Source: Bradyrhizobium ivorense
Lineage (GTDB): Bacteria; Pseudomonadota; Alphaproteobacteria; Rhizobiales; Xanthobacteraceae
DNA length: 64,000 nucleotides
NCBI RefSeq assembly: GCF_900696085.1
Contig: NZ_CAADFC020000033.1
Coordinates: forward strand, 62,001 to 126,000
Direction: 5' to 3'
The notes below the pieces were generated by a model that was given only the letters and a program-made list of their open reading frames with translations, was not told the DNA's origin and did no database searches. Below are positions 43,105 through 51,615 of the stretch, piece by piece. The position numbers and the translations under genes are program-made. Within the stretch, counting starts at the first letter, position 1. Each line of letters starts with the position of its first letter.

Positions 43105-43866
43105 CTATTTTGCAGGAACCGTCCAACCGCCGTCGGCGGTGATGACCGCGCCCTGGATGTAGCTGGCATCGTCGCTTGCAAGGAACGCCGCGAGCGCCGC
43201 GATCTCCTCGGGCTGACCGAAGCGCCCGGCGGGCATCTCGGCCTGACGCGTCGCGATCGTCGCTTCGTCGAACTGCGCGATCGAAGGCGGCGTTCCGATC
43301 ATGCCCGGTGCGATCACGTTGACGCGGATCTTCTTCGCAGCGAGCTCGATTGCAGAAGCCCGCGACAGGCCGACGACGCCGGCTTTCAGCGCAGAATAGG
43401 CTATGGAGTCCTTGGCCGGATGAAACGCCGACACCGAGCTGAGATTGACGATCGAGCCACCGCCGCGGCGCTCCATCTGGGGCACGACGGCCTGCGTCGC
43501 CCAGATCAGGCCATGCACGCCGACCGCAAACATCCGTTCCACGGTATCGACCGCGATCTGCGCCAATGGCTCAAAACGCGCGAACACGGCATTGTTGACG
43601 AGCGCAGCGACCGGCGCGGCGAACTCACGCTCGACACGCTCGAACAACGCGAGCACATCGTCGCGTCGGCCGATGTCGACCTCATATCCCCTGGTCTCGA
43701 ATCCCATGTCTTTCAGTCGGCCAACCGCCGGCTCCAGCCGCTTCGCACTGATATCGACACAGGCCAGACGCCCGCCCTCACGGCCGAAGCGCTCGGCAAT
43801 GGAGAAGCCAATTCCGCGCGCTGCTCCCGTGACGACGCAGACGCGGTCCTGCAAACGAGCGTTCAT
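43105..43866 (-). CDS. Short-chain dehydrogenase/reductase (SDR)
   Basis: A 253-residue SDR with TGAARGIGFSI near the N-terminus, NNAV (for NNAG) in ALVNNAVFARF, and the catalytic residues in NLSSVSAFHPAKDSIAYSAL followed by Lys. An Asp in CVDIS favours NAD. Its ATG at 43866 overlaps the ligase stop by 4 bp. Two consecutive SDR genes in one operon suggest two different alcohol-oxidation steps or two stereoisomers of one substrate. Confidence 0.85.
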   Translation of the reverse strand: MNARLQDRVCVVTGAARGIGFSIAERFGREGGRLACVDISAKRLEPAVGRLKDMGFETRGYEVDIGRRDDVLALFERVEREFAAPVAALVNNAVFARFEPLAQIAVDTVERMFAVGVHGLIWATQAVVPQMERRGGGSIVNLSSVSAFHPAKDSIAYSALKAGVVGLSRASAIELAAKKIRVNVIAPGMIGTPPSIAQFDEATIATRQAEMPAGRFGQPEEIAALAAFLASDDASYIQGAVITADGGWTVPAK

Positions 43867-45521
43867 GCGCTGGCCTTTTGGGCGGGCTCGGCGAACGCCT
43901 TGGCGATTTCGCGAAGCTGATACTTTTGCACCTTGCCGGCCGGCGTCTTCGGCAGGTCGGCGACGATTTCGAGGCGTTCCGGCCAGTACTGCTTGGCGAC
44001 CTTGTGCTCGGCCATATGCGCCTGCACGCCGGCAAGATCGAGCGTGGTGCCGGGACGCAGCACCACGAAGGCACAGGCCCGCTCTCCGAGCCGCGGATCC
44101 GGATAGCCGACGATGGCGACCGACAACACGGAAGGAAGCTTGAACATCAGGTTTTCGATATCGAAAACCGGGACATTTTCTCCGCCGCGGATGATGATGT
44201 CCTTGATGCGACCGTCGATCCGGATGTAGCCCTCGTCGTCCATGTAGGCCATGTCGCCGGTGTCGAACCAGCCGTCGGCATCGAACGGCTCCATGTCGTC
44301 GCGCTTGTAGTAGCCGAGGAACATCTGCGCACCGCGGACCTTGAGCAGCCCCCGCTCACCGACCGCAGCCGGCGAGCCGTCCATGCGCAACACCTTGACC
44401 GCAACGCCCTCGACCGGACGTCCGTCGGTCTTCGACGATTTTTCCAGCGCTCGCTCCGGCTCGGTCAGCGTGCTTGCGAGCGACTCGGTCATGCCCCACA
44501 GCGAGCAGACCTTGAGGTCGAGCTCGCGATAGGCGCGATCGATCAGCGCGGGCGGGATCGGCGCGCCTGCGCAGAGGAACTTGCGAAGCTCGGCCGGCTT
44601 CGCCGCGCCCGCGGCGACAGCCTCGCACATGTCGGCCAGGAACGTGGCGGCGCCGGCGGAATAGGTGACGCCTTCCTTGGCCATGATCGACACGCCGCGC
44701 TTGGGCTCCCAGATGTCCTGGAAGATTACGGTGGCGCCGATCTTCAGGCCGAGCAGCATGCCGGCGGCAAAGCCGGTCATGTGGCCGAGCGGCGAGCACA
44801 CCAGCATGGTATCGCCGGCGTCGAGGCCGAAGCGTCCGGCAAGTCCGATGCAGCAGCCCATCAGCGTATTGAGGCAGTGCATGACGCCCTTCGGCGAACC
44901 GGTGGTTCCCGACGTGAACATCAGCACGGCCATCCGGTCGGCCGGCAGCGCGCCGATCTCGCCGACCGGCGGCGGACCGAGACGCTCGCTGCCGGACAGC
45001 AGGGCTTGGTCGAAGCCGCTTGGCCCCTCGCCATCGACCACGATGATGTGGGCAAGCTTCGGCAGCCCCGGCCGCAGCGAGCGCGCCATTGCTTCGTGGT
45101 CGAAGCCGCGGAACAGTTTTGGCACCACAAGCAGCTTGGTCTCGGCAAAGCCGAGCATGTATTTCAGTTCGTGCTCGCGGAAGATCGGCATCAGCGGATT
45201 GACCACCGCGCCGACCCGGAACGCCGCCAATGCAATCACGGCGAATTCCCACCAGTTCGGCAGTTGAACCGACACCACGTCGCCTGAACCGATGCCGAGC
45301 CGACGCAGCGAAGCCGCCGCGCGCGAGATCATGTCACCCAGCTCGACGTAAGTCAGGCGCTTCGGCGTGTCGCGATCGGCGCGATCCGCCATCAAGGCGA
45401 GCTTGTCGGGCGTCGCGGCGATCGTCTGCTGCAGGAATTCGTCAAAACTCTTGTCGACCCAAAATCCGCTGGCGCGCATCGCGCGCGCATGCGCCACGGG
45501 ATCGAAGCGATTCTCGCTCAT
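43863..45521 (-). CDS. aliA: Acyl-CoA ligase, cyclohexanecarboxylate-CoA ligase (AliA)-like
   Basis: A 552-residue AMP-forming ligase. The ATP loop is MFTSGTTGSPKGVMH, the A5 motif is SLWGMTESLAST, and the C-terminal Lys is in KTPAGKVQKYQLRE. The segment SVQLPNWWEFAVIALAAFRV with NPLMPIFREHEL strongly resembles AliA, which activates cyclohexanecarboxylate. ATG 45521 begins a seven-gene minus-strand operon ending with the racemase-like gene. A palindromic operator copy lies 43 bp upstream. The real substrate may be a substituted alicyclic or terpenoid acid rather than plain cyclohexanecarboxylate. Confidence 0.85.
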   Translation of the reverse strand: MSENRFDPVAHARAMRASGFWVDKSFDEFLQQTIAATPDKLALMADRADRDTPKRLTYVELGDMISRAAASLRRLGIGSGDVVSVQLPNWWEFAVIALAAFRVGAVVNPLMPIFREHELKYMLGFAETKLLVVPKLFRGFDHEAMARSLRPGLPKLAHIIVVDGEGPSGFDQALLSGSERLGPPPVGEIGALPADRMAVLMFTSGTTGSPKGVMHCLNTLMGCCIGLAGRFGLDAGDTMLVCSPLGHMTGFAAGMLLGLKIGATVIFQDIWEPKRGVSIMAKEGVTYSAGAATFLADMCEAVAAGAAKPAELRKFLCAGAPIPPALIDRAYRELDLKVCSLWGMTESLASTLTEPERALEKSSKTDGRPVEGVAVKVLRMDGSPAAVGERGLLKVRGAQMFLGYYKRDDMEPFDADGWFDTGDMAYMDDEGYIRIDGRIKDIIIRGGENVPVFDIENLMFKLPSVLSVAIVGYPDPRLGERACAFVVLRPGTTLDLAGVQAHMAEHKVAKQYWPERLEIVADLPKTPAGKVQKYQLREIAKAFAEPAQKASA

Positions 45522-45563
45522 GACGTTGCCTCCATGGGATTGATCGATGCCCTTGACGGCATG

Positions 45564-45583
45564 TTAGTTCGCTAGTGTATTAT
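45564..45583. promoter_or_regulatory. Regulon operator A
   Basis: TTAGTTC-GCTAGT-GTATTAT, 42 bp upstream of the AliA-like ligase start. Shares the 14-base string TTAGTTCGCTAGTG with operator F (58752-58771, reverse strand). One of seven copies of the TTAGTAC-N6-GTACTAA-like element. Confidence 0.7.
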
Positions 45584-45651
45584 ATTTGAAGTGAACTGCA
45601 ACACTAAATTCCGCGGCAATATCGTCGCTCGGCGCGCAGGCAGCGCCATGC

Positions 45652-45671
45652 TTGATGAGCTAGTGCATTAG
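45652..45671. promoter_or_regulatory. Regulon operator B
   Basis: TTGATGA-GCTAGT-GCATTAG on the plus strand, 34 bp upstream of the zinc-type dehydrogenase start. It is the weaker of the two copies in this 184-bp divergent gap but keeps the shared ACTAGC centre (read on the minus strand). Confidence 0.55.
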
Positions 45672-45705
45672 TTTTGCGGTGCGGCCTAAAACAGGGAGGG
45701 CGGCC

Positions 45706-46725
45706 ATGAAGGCGGCAGTTCTGCAACGACGCGGGCCGGACGGCGTGTCCTGGCGCGATTTCCCCGATCCTGCTCCCGCCGCAGGCGAGTCAGTGCTCAA
45801 GGTCGCAGCCTCCTCGGTCAATCGCGTCGATCTCTACATGCGCGACAATGGCGGCGGCATTACCCACACCTTGCCGCAGGTGATGGGGGTCGAAGCCGCC
45901 GGCGAGGTCGCCGAGGCCGCGCCCGGCAGCGGCTTGAAGCCGGGCATGAAGGCGGTCCTGTTCTCCGAGGCGTTCTGCGGCCAATGCCGCTACTGCCTGG
46001 CCGGCGACCAGCCGCTCTGCGAGAACGTCAGGATCATGGGCGAGCATCGCCATGGCGGCTTCGCCGATTACATCGCGATGCCGAGCAGCTGCTTCTTTCC
46101 GCTGCCAGACGATGCGGATCTGGTGGCCGCGGGCGCCCTGATGACCGGCCATCTCACCGCATGGCGGATGCTGTTCGGCAAGCGCGCGTTGCAGCCCGGC
46201 GAGAGCGTCATGATCGTCGGCATCGGTGGCGGCGTCGCGGTCGCGTGCCTGCAACTCGCAAAACTCGTCGGCGCCCGCGTGTTCGTCACTTCCTCCAGCG
46301 ATGAGAAGATCGCCAGGGCCATTGCGTTGGGGGCGGACGGCGGCGTCAACTATCGGCACGACAAGGTTTCCGCCGCGATCCAGCAGATGAGCGGCGGCGG
46401 CGTCGACATGGTGATCGACAGTGTCGGCGAGGCGAGCTGGGGTGAATCGCTGCGCTCCCTGCGCCGCGGCGGCCGGCTGGTGACCTGCGGTGCCACCACG
46501 GGCTCCAACCCGCCGGCCGATCTGCAACGCGTCTTCATCCGCCAGCTCGAGATCTACGGCTCGACCGGCGGCAGCGTCGCGGAGTTCCGGCAGTTGCTCG
46601 ACGTCTTCAATCGCGGTTTGGTCCGTCCAGTGATCGACTCGACGTTCAAGATGGCCGACGCCCCCGCGGCGCTCGCGCGTCTCGCCTCGGGGGCGCAGTT
46701 CGGTAAGGTGTCGCTCGTGGCGTAG
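45706..46725 (+). CDS. Zinc-type alcohol dehydrogenase / quinone oxidoreductase (MDR family)
   Basis: A 339-residue medium-chain dehydrogenase/reductase. The structural zinc cysteines are visible as CGQCRYCLAGDQPLC, and the cofactor fold as VMIVGIGGGVAVACLQLAKL. The catalytic zinc ligands are not all obvious (HRHGGFADY region), so it may be a reductase rather than an alcohol dehydrogenase. ATG 45706 is supported by GGGAGGG; the frame from 45679 is too long. It is a single gene divergent from the ligase operon, with its own operator copy B, and converges on the binding-protein gene at 46755. Confidence 0.85.
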   Translation: MKAAVLQRRGPDGVSWRDFPDPAPAAGESVLKVAASSVNRVDLYMRDNGGGITHTLPQVMGVEAAGEVAEAAPGSGLKPGMKAVLFSEAFCGQCRYCLAGDQPLCENVRIMGEHRHGGFADYIAMPSSCFFPLPDDADLVAAGALMTGHLTAWRMLFGKRALQPGESVMIVGIGGGVAVACLQLAKLVGARVFVTSSSDEKIARAIALGADGGVNYRHDKVSAAIQQMSGGGVDMVIDSVGEASWGESLRSLRRGGRLVTCGATTGSNPPADLQRVFIRQLEIYGSTGGSVAEFRQLLDVFNRGLVRPVIDSTFKMADAPAALARLASGAQFGKVSLVA

Positions 46726-46754
46726 CCCGGTGCCACGAGCGAACCGGATCGGCG

Positions 46755-47972
46755 TCACATCTTGCAGGCGGGATCGACCGGCGGAATGATGTCCGGTCCC
46801 GGCTCGATCTTCTTGATCTGGTATGCCGGCTTGCCCTCCGGACCCATCACGATCTGGCTGATCGCCATCCGCCGCGCGGTCTGGTGGTCACCTGCACGTA
46901 TCTCGACGTCGCCAAGGACCGTTTCGGTCTTGAGGCCGGACAGGGCCGCGCGAACCGCGTTGATATCGGTCGAGTCTGCCTTCTTGAGCGCTGCAGCCAT
47001 CAGCTGGATGGCCGCGTATTGATCGGCGCTGGTGTAAGGCGGCAGTTCGCCGTTGTATTTCTCCTTGTACGCCTTCACGAAGGCCTCGGCCTGCGCGCCG
47101 GGGAAACCGGCCACGAAACCGATGTTCTGATAGACGCCGAGCACGGTCTCGCCTTGCGCCGGCAGCGTCTGCGGGATCACGAACGAATTGCCCAGCACCA
47201 TCTTGTACTTCTTGAACAGGCCGAACTGCTGCTGCTGCTTGGCGAGATTGATCGCGTCGCTGCCGAAGATCGTCACGAACAGACCTTCAGCCGGATCCGC
47301 ACCGAGCTCGGAAATCTTGGTCCCGAAATCCGGCGTCCCGTTCGGCGAAAACAGGGTCTTTCCGATCGTTCCGCCCTGCGAGGTCACCAGCGCCTTGAAC
47401 TTGTCGGCGGAGTCGCGCCCGGCGGCATAGTCGACCGCGAGGATGTCCCACTTCTTGATGCCCTGATCCTTCAGGAATTCCCTGAACGTCCCCATGATCA
47501 TGGAGTCGTTGGCGTTGACGCGAAAATAGTTCGGCGAGCAGTTCTTTCCGGTCAGCCCGTCGGCATTGGCCATCACCTCCAGCATCAGGGCTTTCAGCGC
47601 CGGCAGCTTGGCCTGCAGCGCGGGCGTGACGGCAGATGTATCCATGCCGGTGATGAACATCGCCCCGTCCTTCTGGACCGCGCGGGTGGCGCCGTCCACC
47701 GCGGTATCGGGCGTGCCGGGATAGGAGATGTAGACGGCCTCCAGCTTCTTGCCCGCGGCGCCGCCGGCGGCGTTGATCTGCTCGACCGCGAGGTTGACGG
47801 CCTTGACCTGGGTGTCCTTCAAGCCGGCGAGCGGTCCGCTGTCGATCAGGAGAACGCCGATCTTGACCGTATCCTCGGCCCAGGCTGCGGTCGTGGCGCC
47901 CAAGGCAATTGCCGCGCCGATGGCCGCCGCGCGTAGCATGCCGAAAGCCGGACCTATAGATGATGTCTTCAT
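46755..47972 (-). CDS. HAAT-type ABC transporter substrate-binding protein, system 2
   Basis: A 405-residue periplasmic binding protein. A signal peptide (LRAAAIGAAIALGATTAAWA, residues 13-32) ends at AWA-EDT, and the mature part begins VKIGVLLIDSGPLAGLKD. It has GGAGGGAGGAAA directly before ATG 47972. It is the last gene of the minus-strand order livH-livM-livG-livF-binding protein, all likely transcribed from the promoter with operator C. The ligand is expected to be the acid handled by the ligase or ring enzymes of this region. Confidence 0.9.
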   Translation of the reverse strand: MKTSSIGPAFGMLRAAAIGAAIALGATTAAWAEDTVKIGVLLIDSGPLAGLKDTQVKAVNLAVEQINAAGGAAGKKLEAVYISYPGTPDTAVDGATRAVQKDGAMFITGMDTSAVTPALQAKLPALKALMLEVMANADGLTGKNCSPNYFRVNANDSMIMGTFREFLKDQGIKKWDILAVDYAAGRDSADKFKALVTSQGGTIGKTLFSPNGTPDFGTKISELGADPAEGLFVTIFGSDAINLAKQQQQFGLFKKYKMVLGNSFVIPQTLPAQGETVLGVYQNIGFVAGFPGAQAEAFVKAYKEKYNGELPPYTSADQYAAIQLMAAALKKADSTDINAVRAALSGLKTETVLGDVEIRAGDHQTARRMAISQIVMGPEGKPAYQIKKIEPGPDIIPPVDPACKM

Positions 47973-48005
47973 TTTCCTCCCTCCTCCTCTTATCCCGATG
48001 TTCCC

Positions 48006-48701
48006 CTAGAGCGCCATGAGCGCTTGGTTCTCCGGAGCGCCGATGGTCCCGATCGCGCCAGAGCCAACCACCTCTCCCTTTGCCAGAATGACGAACCGAT
48101 CGGTGGCACGCCTGACCAGATTGAGATGCTGCTCGACCACAAGCACGCCTGTTCCCGCCCTGCGGATGCTGTTGAGAGTGTCGACCAGCCCGTCGATCAG
48201 CACGGGCGAGAGACCTTCCGAGGGCTCATCGAGCAGGATGAGGCTTGGGTTGGCCATCAGCGCACGGCCGATCGCCAGCATCTGCTGCTGGCCGCCGCTC
48301 AGCATCGTGCCCAGCCGATCGGCGCGCTCGTCAAGCACCGGAAACAGCTCGTAGACGGTCTTCAGCGTCCAATGCCCGACCCTGCCGGTCGACCTGCCCA
48401 GCAGCAGGTTCTCCTTGACCGTGAGGTTCGGCAGGATGCGACGTCCCTGCGGTGCGATCGAGACGCCGAGCTTGGCTGCCGTGTAACCCGGCAGGGCGTC
48501 GATCCTGCGATCGCCAACCCAGATCTCGCCGGAGAGGATGTTGGTCTCGCGAAACACGGAGAGCAGCAGAGTGGATTTGCCGGCGCCGTTGCGGCCGACC
48601 AGCGCCACCGACTCGCCTTCTTCGACCGTGAGGTCGATGCCACGCAGCACGGTCGATGCGCCATAGCCGGCAAACAGCGATTGAATCCGCAGCGCGCTCA
48701 T
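48006..48701 (-). CDS. HAAT-type ABC transporter ATP-binding protein (LivF-like), system 2
   Basis: A 231-residue LivF-like ATPase with Walker A GRNGAGKST (about 37-45), signature MLSGGQQQMLAIGRAL and Walker B LILLDEPSEGLSP. The start ATG 48701 overlaps the LivG-like stop by 4 bp. The end is 33 bp before the binding-protein gene. It energises uptake with the LivG-like partner. Confidence 0.9.
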   Translation of the reverse strand: MSALRIQSLFAGYGASTVLRGIDLTVEEGESVALVGRNGAGKSTLLLSVFRETNILSGEIWVGDRRIDALPGYTAAKLGVSIAPQGRRILPNLTVKENLLLGRSTGRVGHWTLKTVYELFPVLDERADRLGTMLSGGQQQMLAIGRALMANPSLILLDEPSEGLSPVLIDGLVDTLNSIRRAGTGVLVVEQHLNLVRRATDRFVILAKGEVVGSGAIGTIGAPENQALMAL

Positions 48702-49396
48702 GCCGCCGTCCCCAGATAGGCCGCAATGACACGATGGTCGGCCCGGATGACGTCCGGAGTCCCCGTCGCGAGGTGGCGGCCAAGATCGAGCACGGTGACC
48801 ATGTCGCAGCAGGCAAACACCGCATCGACGTCGTGCTCGACCACGACGGCGGCGATCCTGCGCTCGCGGACGAGGTCGCGCACATGCTGGAACAGGCGCA
48901 GCGTCTCTGTCGCCGACAGACCGGCGCCAGGCTCGTCCATCAAGAGGAGACGCGGGCGGCCGATCAGGGCCAACGCAACGTCGATCCGGCGCTGCACGCC
49001 ATAGGCGATGCGGCCTGCCTTCTGCTCGAGATAACCGCCGAGATCCATGACCTCGATGACGTCGTCGAGCCTGTCGTCGCCGAGATGCTGCGCAACCAGC
49101 TTGAGCTGCTCATGCACGGTCAGGTCCTGGAAGATGCTGGTGCGCTGGAACGACCGCGCCATGCCCTGCCGGCGGCGCCAGCTGATCGACCGTCGCGTGA
49201 TGTCCTCGCCGCAATAGCGAACGCGGCCGGAACTGGGGCGCCGTCGGCCGCAGATCGCATCGAGCAAGGTGGACTTGCCGGCACCGTTCGGGCCGATGAT
49301 GCCGTGCAGCAGGCCCTCGCCGCGGATCTCGAGATCGACATCAGTCAAGGCCCGCACCGAGCCATAGCTCACCGATAGTTGTTCGATCGCGAGCAT
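48698..49396 (-). CDS. HAAT-type ABC transporter ATP-binding protein (LivG-like), system 2
   Basis: A 232-residue LivG-like ATPase. Walker A is GPNGAGKST; the signature region is IAYGVQRRIDVALAL, in which the usual LSxGQ is changed to IAYGVQ; Walker B is LLLMDEPGAGL and the H-loop is VEHDVDAV. ATG 49396 follows the LivM-like stop by one base; the longer frame to 49546 is overlap. The unusual signature may lower ATPase activity, as partner sites in such heterodimers are often asymmetric. Confidence 0.88.
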   Translation of the reverse strand: MLAIEQLSVSYGSVRALTDVDLEIRGEGLLHGIIGPNGAGKSTLLDAICGRRRPSSGRVRYCGEDITRRSISWRRRQGMARSFQRTSIFQDLTVHEQLKLVAQHLGDDRLDDVIEVMDLGGYLEQKAGRIAYGVQRRIDVALALIGRPRLLLMDEPGAGLSATETLRLFQHVRDLVRERRIAAVVVEHDVDAVFACCDMVTVLDLGRHLATGTPDVIRADHRVIAAYLGTAA

Positions 49397-49397
49397 G

Positions 49398-50417
49398 TCA
49401 GGACGCCTCCCGCCGCCAGCCGAGCCGTCTGGACAGGCTCGAGAGGCCGCCGACGACACCCCGCGGGAACACGACGATGAACAGGACGATGGCAACACCA
49501 GTGAGAAGCTGCGTGAGGCCGCGCGCACCGAACTCGTCCTGCGCAAAGGAAAAGATCAGCCCGCCAAGAATCGGGCCGAGCGAACCGGCGATGCCACCGA
49601 TCAACGCGGCGACCAGCGTGTTGGTGCTGACGAATAGCCCAAGGCTCTCCGGCGAAACGAAACCGGCATTGAGCACATGCAGGAAGCCGGCGACCGCGGC
49701 CACGACATTGACAAGCACGTATCCGATCAGCCGCGGCACGAAGGTGTTGAAGCCCGAGAAGCGCATGCGCTCCTCGTTCTCCCGGATGGCGCGGAGCACC
49801 GCACCGAGACGGGATCGCGCGATCGCCCATAACGCCAGCCCGACCAGCACGGTGACGATCCAGGCGAATGACCAGAACTGTGCCGGGTCGGTAAAGCGAA
49901 CCGCGTCGACGCCGAGGACCGATCCATTGACCCGAACCACCAGTCCGTCCGCGCCTCCGGTATAGTCGCGCAATCCCTCGAGCAGCACCGCATGGCTGAT
50001 CATCTCGCCGGCGGCGAGCGTCAGCATCATGAAGGCAAGCGGCTTGGTCCGGACGATCAGCGCCCCAAGGATCGCGGCATAGGCGAGCAGGATCACGAAC
50101 GCGACGCACAACGCGACGGTCGGCGTCAGGCCCCAGTCACTCATGCCGATCGCGAACAGATATCCGGCGCCGCCATAGATGCTGGCCGCGCCGAGCGCCA
50201 CCAGCCCGGCCTGGTTCATCAGAAAGGCGACGCTGAGCGCGAGCAGACCCAGCAGCAGGCCTTCGCTGCCGAGGCGGAGCACGAAATCGCTGGCAAGGTA
50301 GGTCGGGACGATCGCACCCGCGCCAAGCCCGATCAATCCGACGACAATACCGAGCGAAAGCCGCGAGAGCGGACCGCCGACGGTTGCTGTCGCAGGCGCA
50401 TGCAGGTCGTCGGTCAT
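49398..50417 (-). CDS. HAAT-type ABC transporter permease (LivM-like), system 2
   Basis: A 339-residue LivM-like permease with about ten hydrophobic segments; the family loop NQAGLVALGAASIYGGAGYL and the coupling loop SRLGAVLRAIRENEERMRFS are clear. ATG 50417 lies 11 bp after the LivH-like stop; the much longer frame to 51437 overlaps livH and is not real. It forms the pore with the LivH-like protein and is followed without gap by the LivG-like gene. Confidence 0.88.
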   Translation of the reverse strand: MTDDLHAPATATVGGPLSRLSLGIVVGLIGLGAGAIVPTYLASDFVLRLGSEGLLLGLLALSVAFLMNQAGLVALGAASIYGGAGYLFAIGMSDWGLTPTVALCVAFVILLAYAAILGALIVRTKPLAFMMLTLAAGEMISHAVLLEGLRDYTGGADGLVVRVNGSVLGVDAVRFTDPAQFWSFAWIVTVLVGLALWAIARSRLGAVLRAIRENEERMRFSGFNTFVPRLIGYVLVNVVAAVAGFLHVLNAGFVSPESLGLFVSTNTLVAALIGGIAGSLGPILGGLIFSFAQDEFGARGLTQLLTGVAIVLFIVVFPRGVVGGLSSLSRRLGWRREAS

Positions 50418-50428
50418 GGTGCCGTTGC

Positions 50429-51286
50429 TCAATTCAGCACCCTCCCGCGTCCGATCCCGCCCGGTGCGATCAGAAGCACGACCATCAGCAGGATGTAAGG
50501 TACGAGCGCCGCAAGATTGGGCAGGAATACCGATCCCGCCACCTGAACGAAGCCGAACAGCAACGCCGCGATGATCGCGCCGCCGATGCTGCCGGTGCCG
50601 CCGATCACCACGATGATCAGGCAGTTCACGATCATCACGACGTCCATTCCGGGATCGACCGACAGATACGGCCCGGCCAGCACGCCGGCGATGCCGGCGA
50701 ACGCCGTGCTGAGGCTGGTCACGAGCAGGCTCAGGCGATCGGCATTGATGCCCATCATGCGCGCCACCGACGGGTCCTGGCTGACCGCGCGCACGTAAAG
50801 CCCCGACGAGGTGTAGCGAAGCCACAGCGCCAGCAACACGCAGGAGCCGAGCCCCATCACGATCAGGAACAGACGATAGACCGGATAGGACAGATGCAGC
50901 ACGGTCACGGAGCCCGACAGGATTTTTGGCGCATCGACGCTGCGGGCTTCGCCGCCGTAGATGTAGATGATGATCTGGCCGAGGATAATGCCGAGGCCGA
51001 GCGTCACCAGCGCCACCTCGATATGCGAGCGTCGCTGCAGCGGCCGCAACGCCAGATACTCGAATGCGATCCCGAGCAGCGCCAGCAGGATCGGAACGAG
51101 CAGCAGTGCTAGCCAGAACCCGCCGACGAGCGCGATCGTGTAGCCGAGATAGGCGCCGAGCATGTAGATCGCGCCATGCCCGAAATTGATGACGTCGCGC
51201 AGGCCATAGATCAGGGCGAGCCCGCTGGAGAGCATGATCAGCAGCGACGCCAGCGCCAGCGAATTCGCGATCAGCAGCGCGATCAC
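50429..51286 (-). CDS. HAAT-type ABC transporter permease (LivH-like), system 2
   Basis: A 285-residue LivH-like permease. The N-terminus has LALIYGLRDVINFGHGAIYM, the standard LivH motif, and the loop SSGLYVRAVSQDPSVARMMG contacts the ATPases. The start is GTG 51286 with GGAG upstream; an in-frame stop lies nine codons before it, so no longer form exists. It is the first gene of the five-gene transporter operon, about 190 bp downstream of operator C, implying a long untranslated leader. Confidence 0.88.
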   Translation of the reverse strand: MIALLIANSLALASLLIMLSSGLALIYGLRDVINFGHGAIYMLGAYLGYTIALVGGFWLALLLVPILLALLGIAFEYLALRPLQRRSHIEVALVTLGLGIILGQIIIYIYGGEARSVDAPKILSGSVTVLHLSYPVYRLFLIVMGLGSCVLLALWLRYTSSGLYVRAVSQDPSVARMMGINADRLSLLVTSLSTAFAGIAGVLAGPYLSVDPGMDVVMIVNCLIIVVIGGTGSIGGAIIAALLFGFVQVAGSVFLPNLAALVPYILLMVVLLIAPGGIGRGRVLN

Positions 51287-51615
51287 GACCGCGATCTCCG
51301 GCCGCGGCGCTCAGCACGACGGCACACGACCGTCCGATGCGCCGCCAGTCTGCGCGCTTGACCTCGCAAAGGTCCCTCCTGCCATTGCTCGGCGTCCACG
51401 GCGGATGTCGATCACGCCTGGCGCCGACCTTCAGCATTTCCCCGTCCTGTCGGACGATCTCGAGTTCACTGCCCGATTAGTACACTGGCTTATCATATAC
51501 TGGTGTTCGCCGCAAATCCTAATCTGGACGGCGCGCTGCGGCATCTCGCGCATCGCCGCGCCGCGTTGAGGAGGCATTTGTTCGGGGCATCGGCGACCGG
51601 ACGTCGGGCGCCCGA
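51287..51615. promoter_or_regulatory. Leader and promoter of transporter operon 2, with operator C
   Basis: This 329-bp gap between the LivH-like start and the kinase stop has no convincing gene. Operator C (TTAGTAC-ACTGGC-TTATCAT) is at 51477-51496, well upstream of the LivH-like GTG. The roughly 190-bp leader has a GGAGG-like site but only short frames after it, so a leader peptide cannot be supported. A riboswitch-like fold was not recognised. Confidence 0.55.

Noticed and set aside
51287..51437. Possible leader peptide upstream of the LivH-like gene
   Set aside because: The ATG at 51437 opens a frame that overlaps livH and has no supporting ribosome site; GGAGG further on leads only to a short Arg-rich frame.
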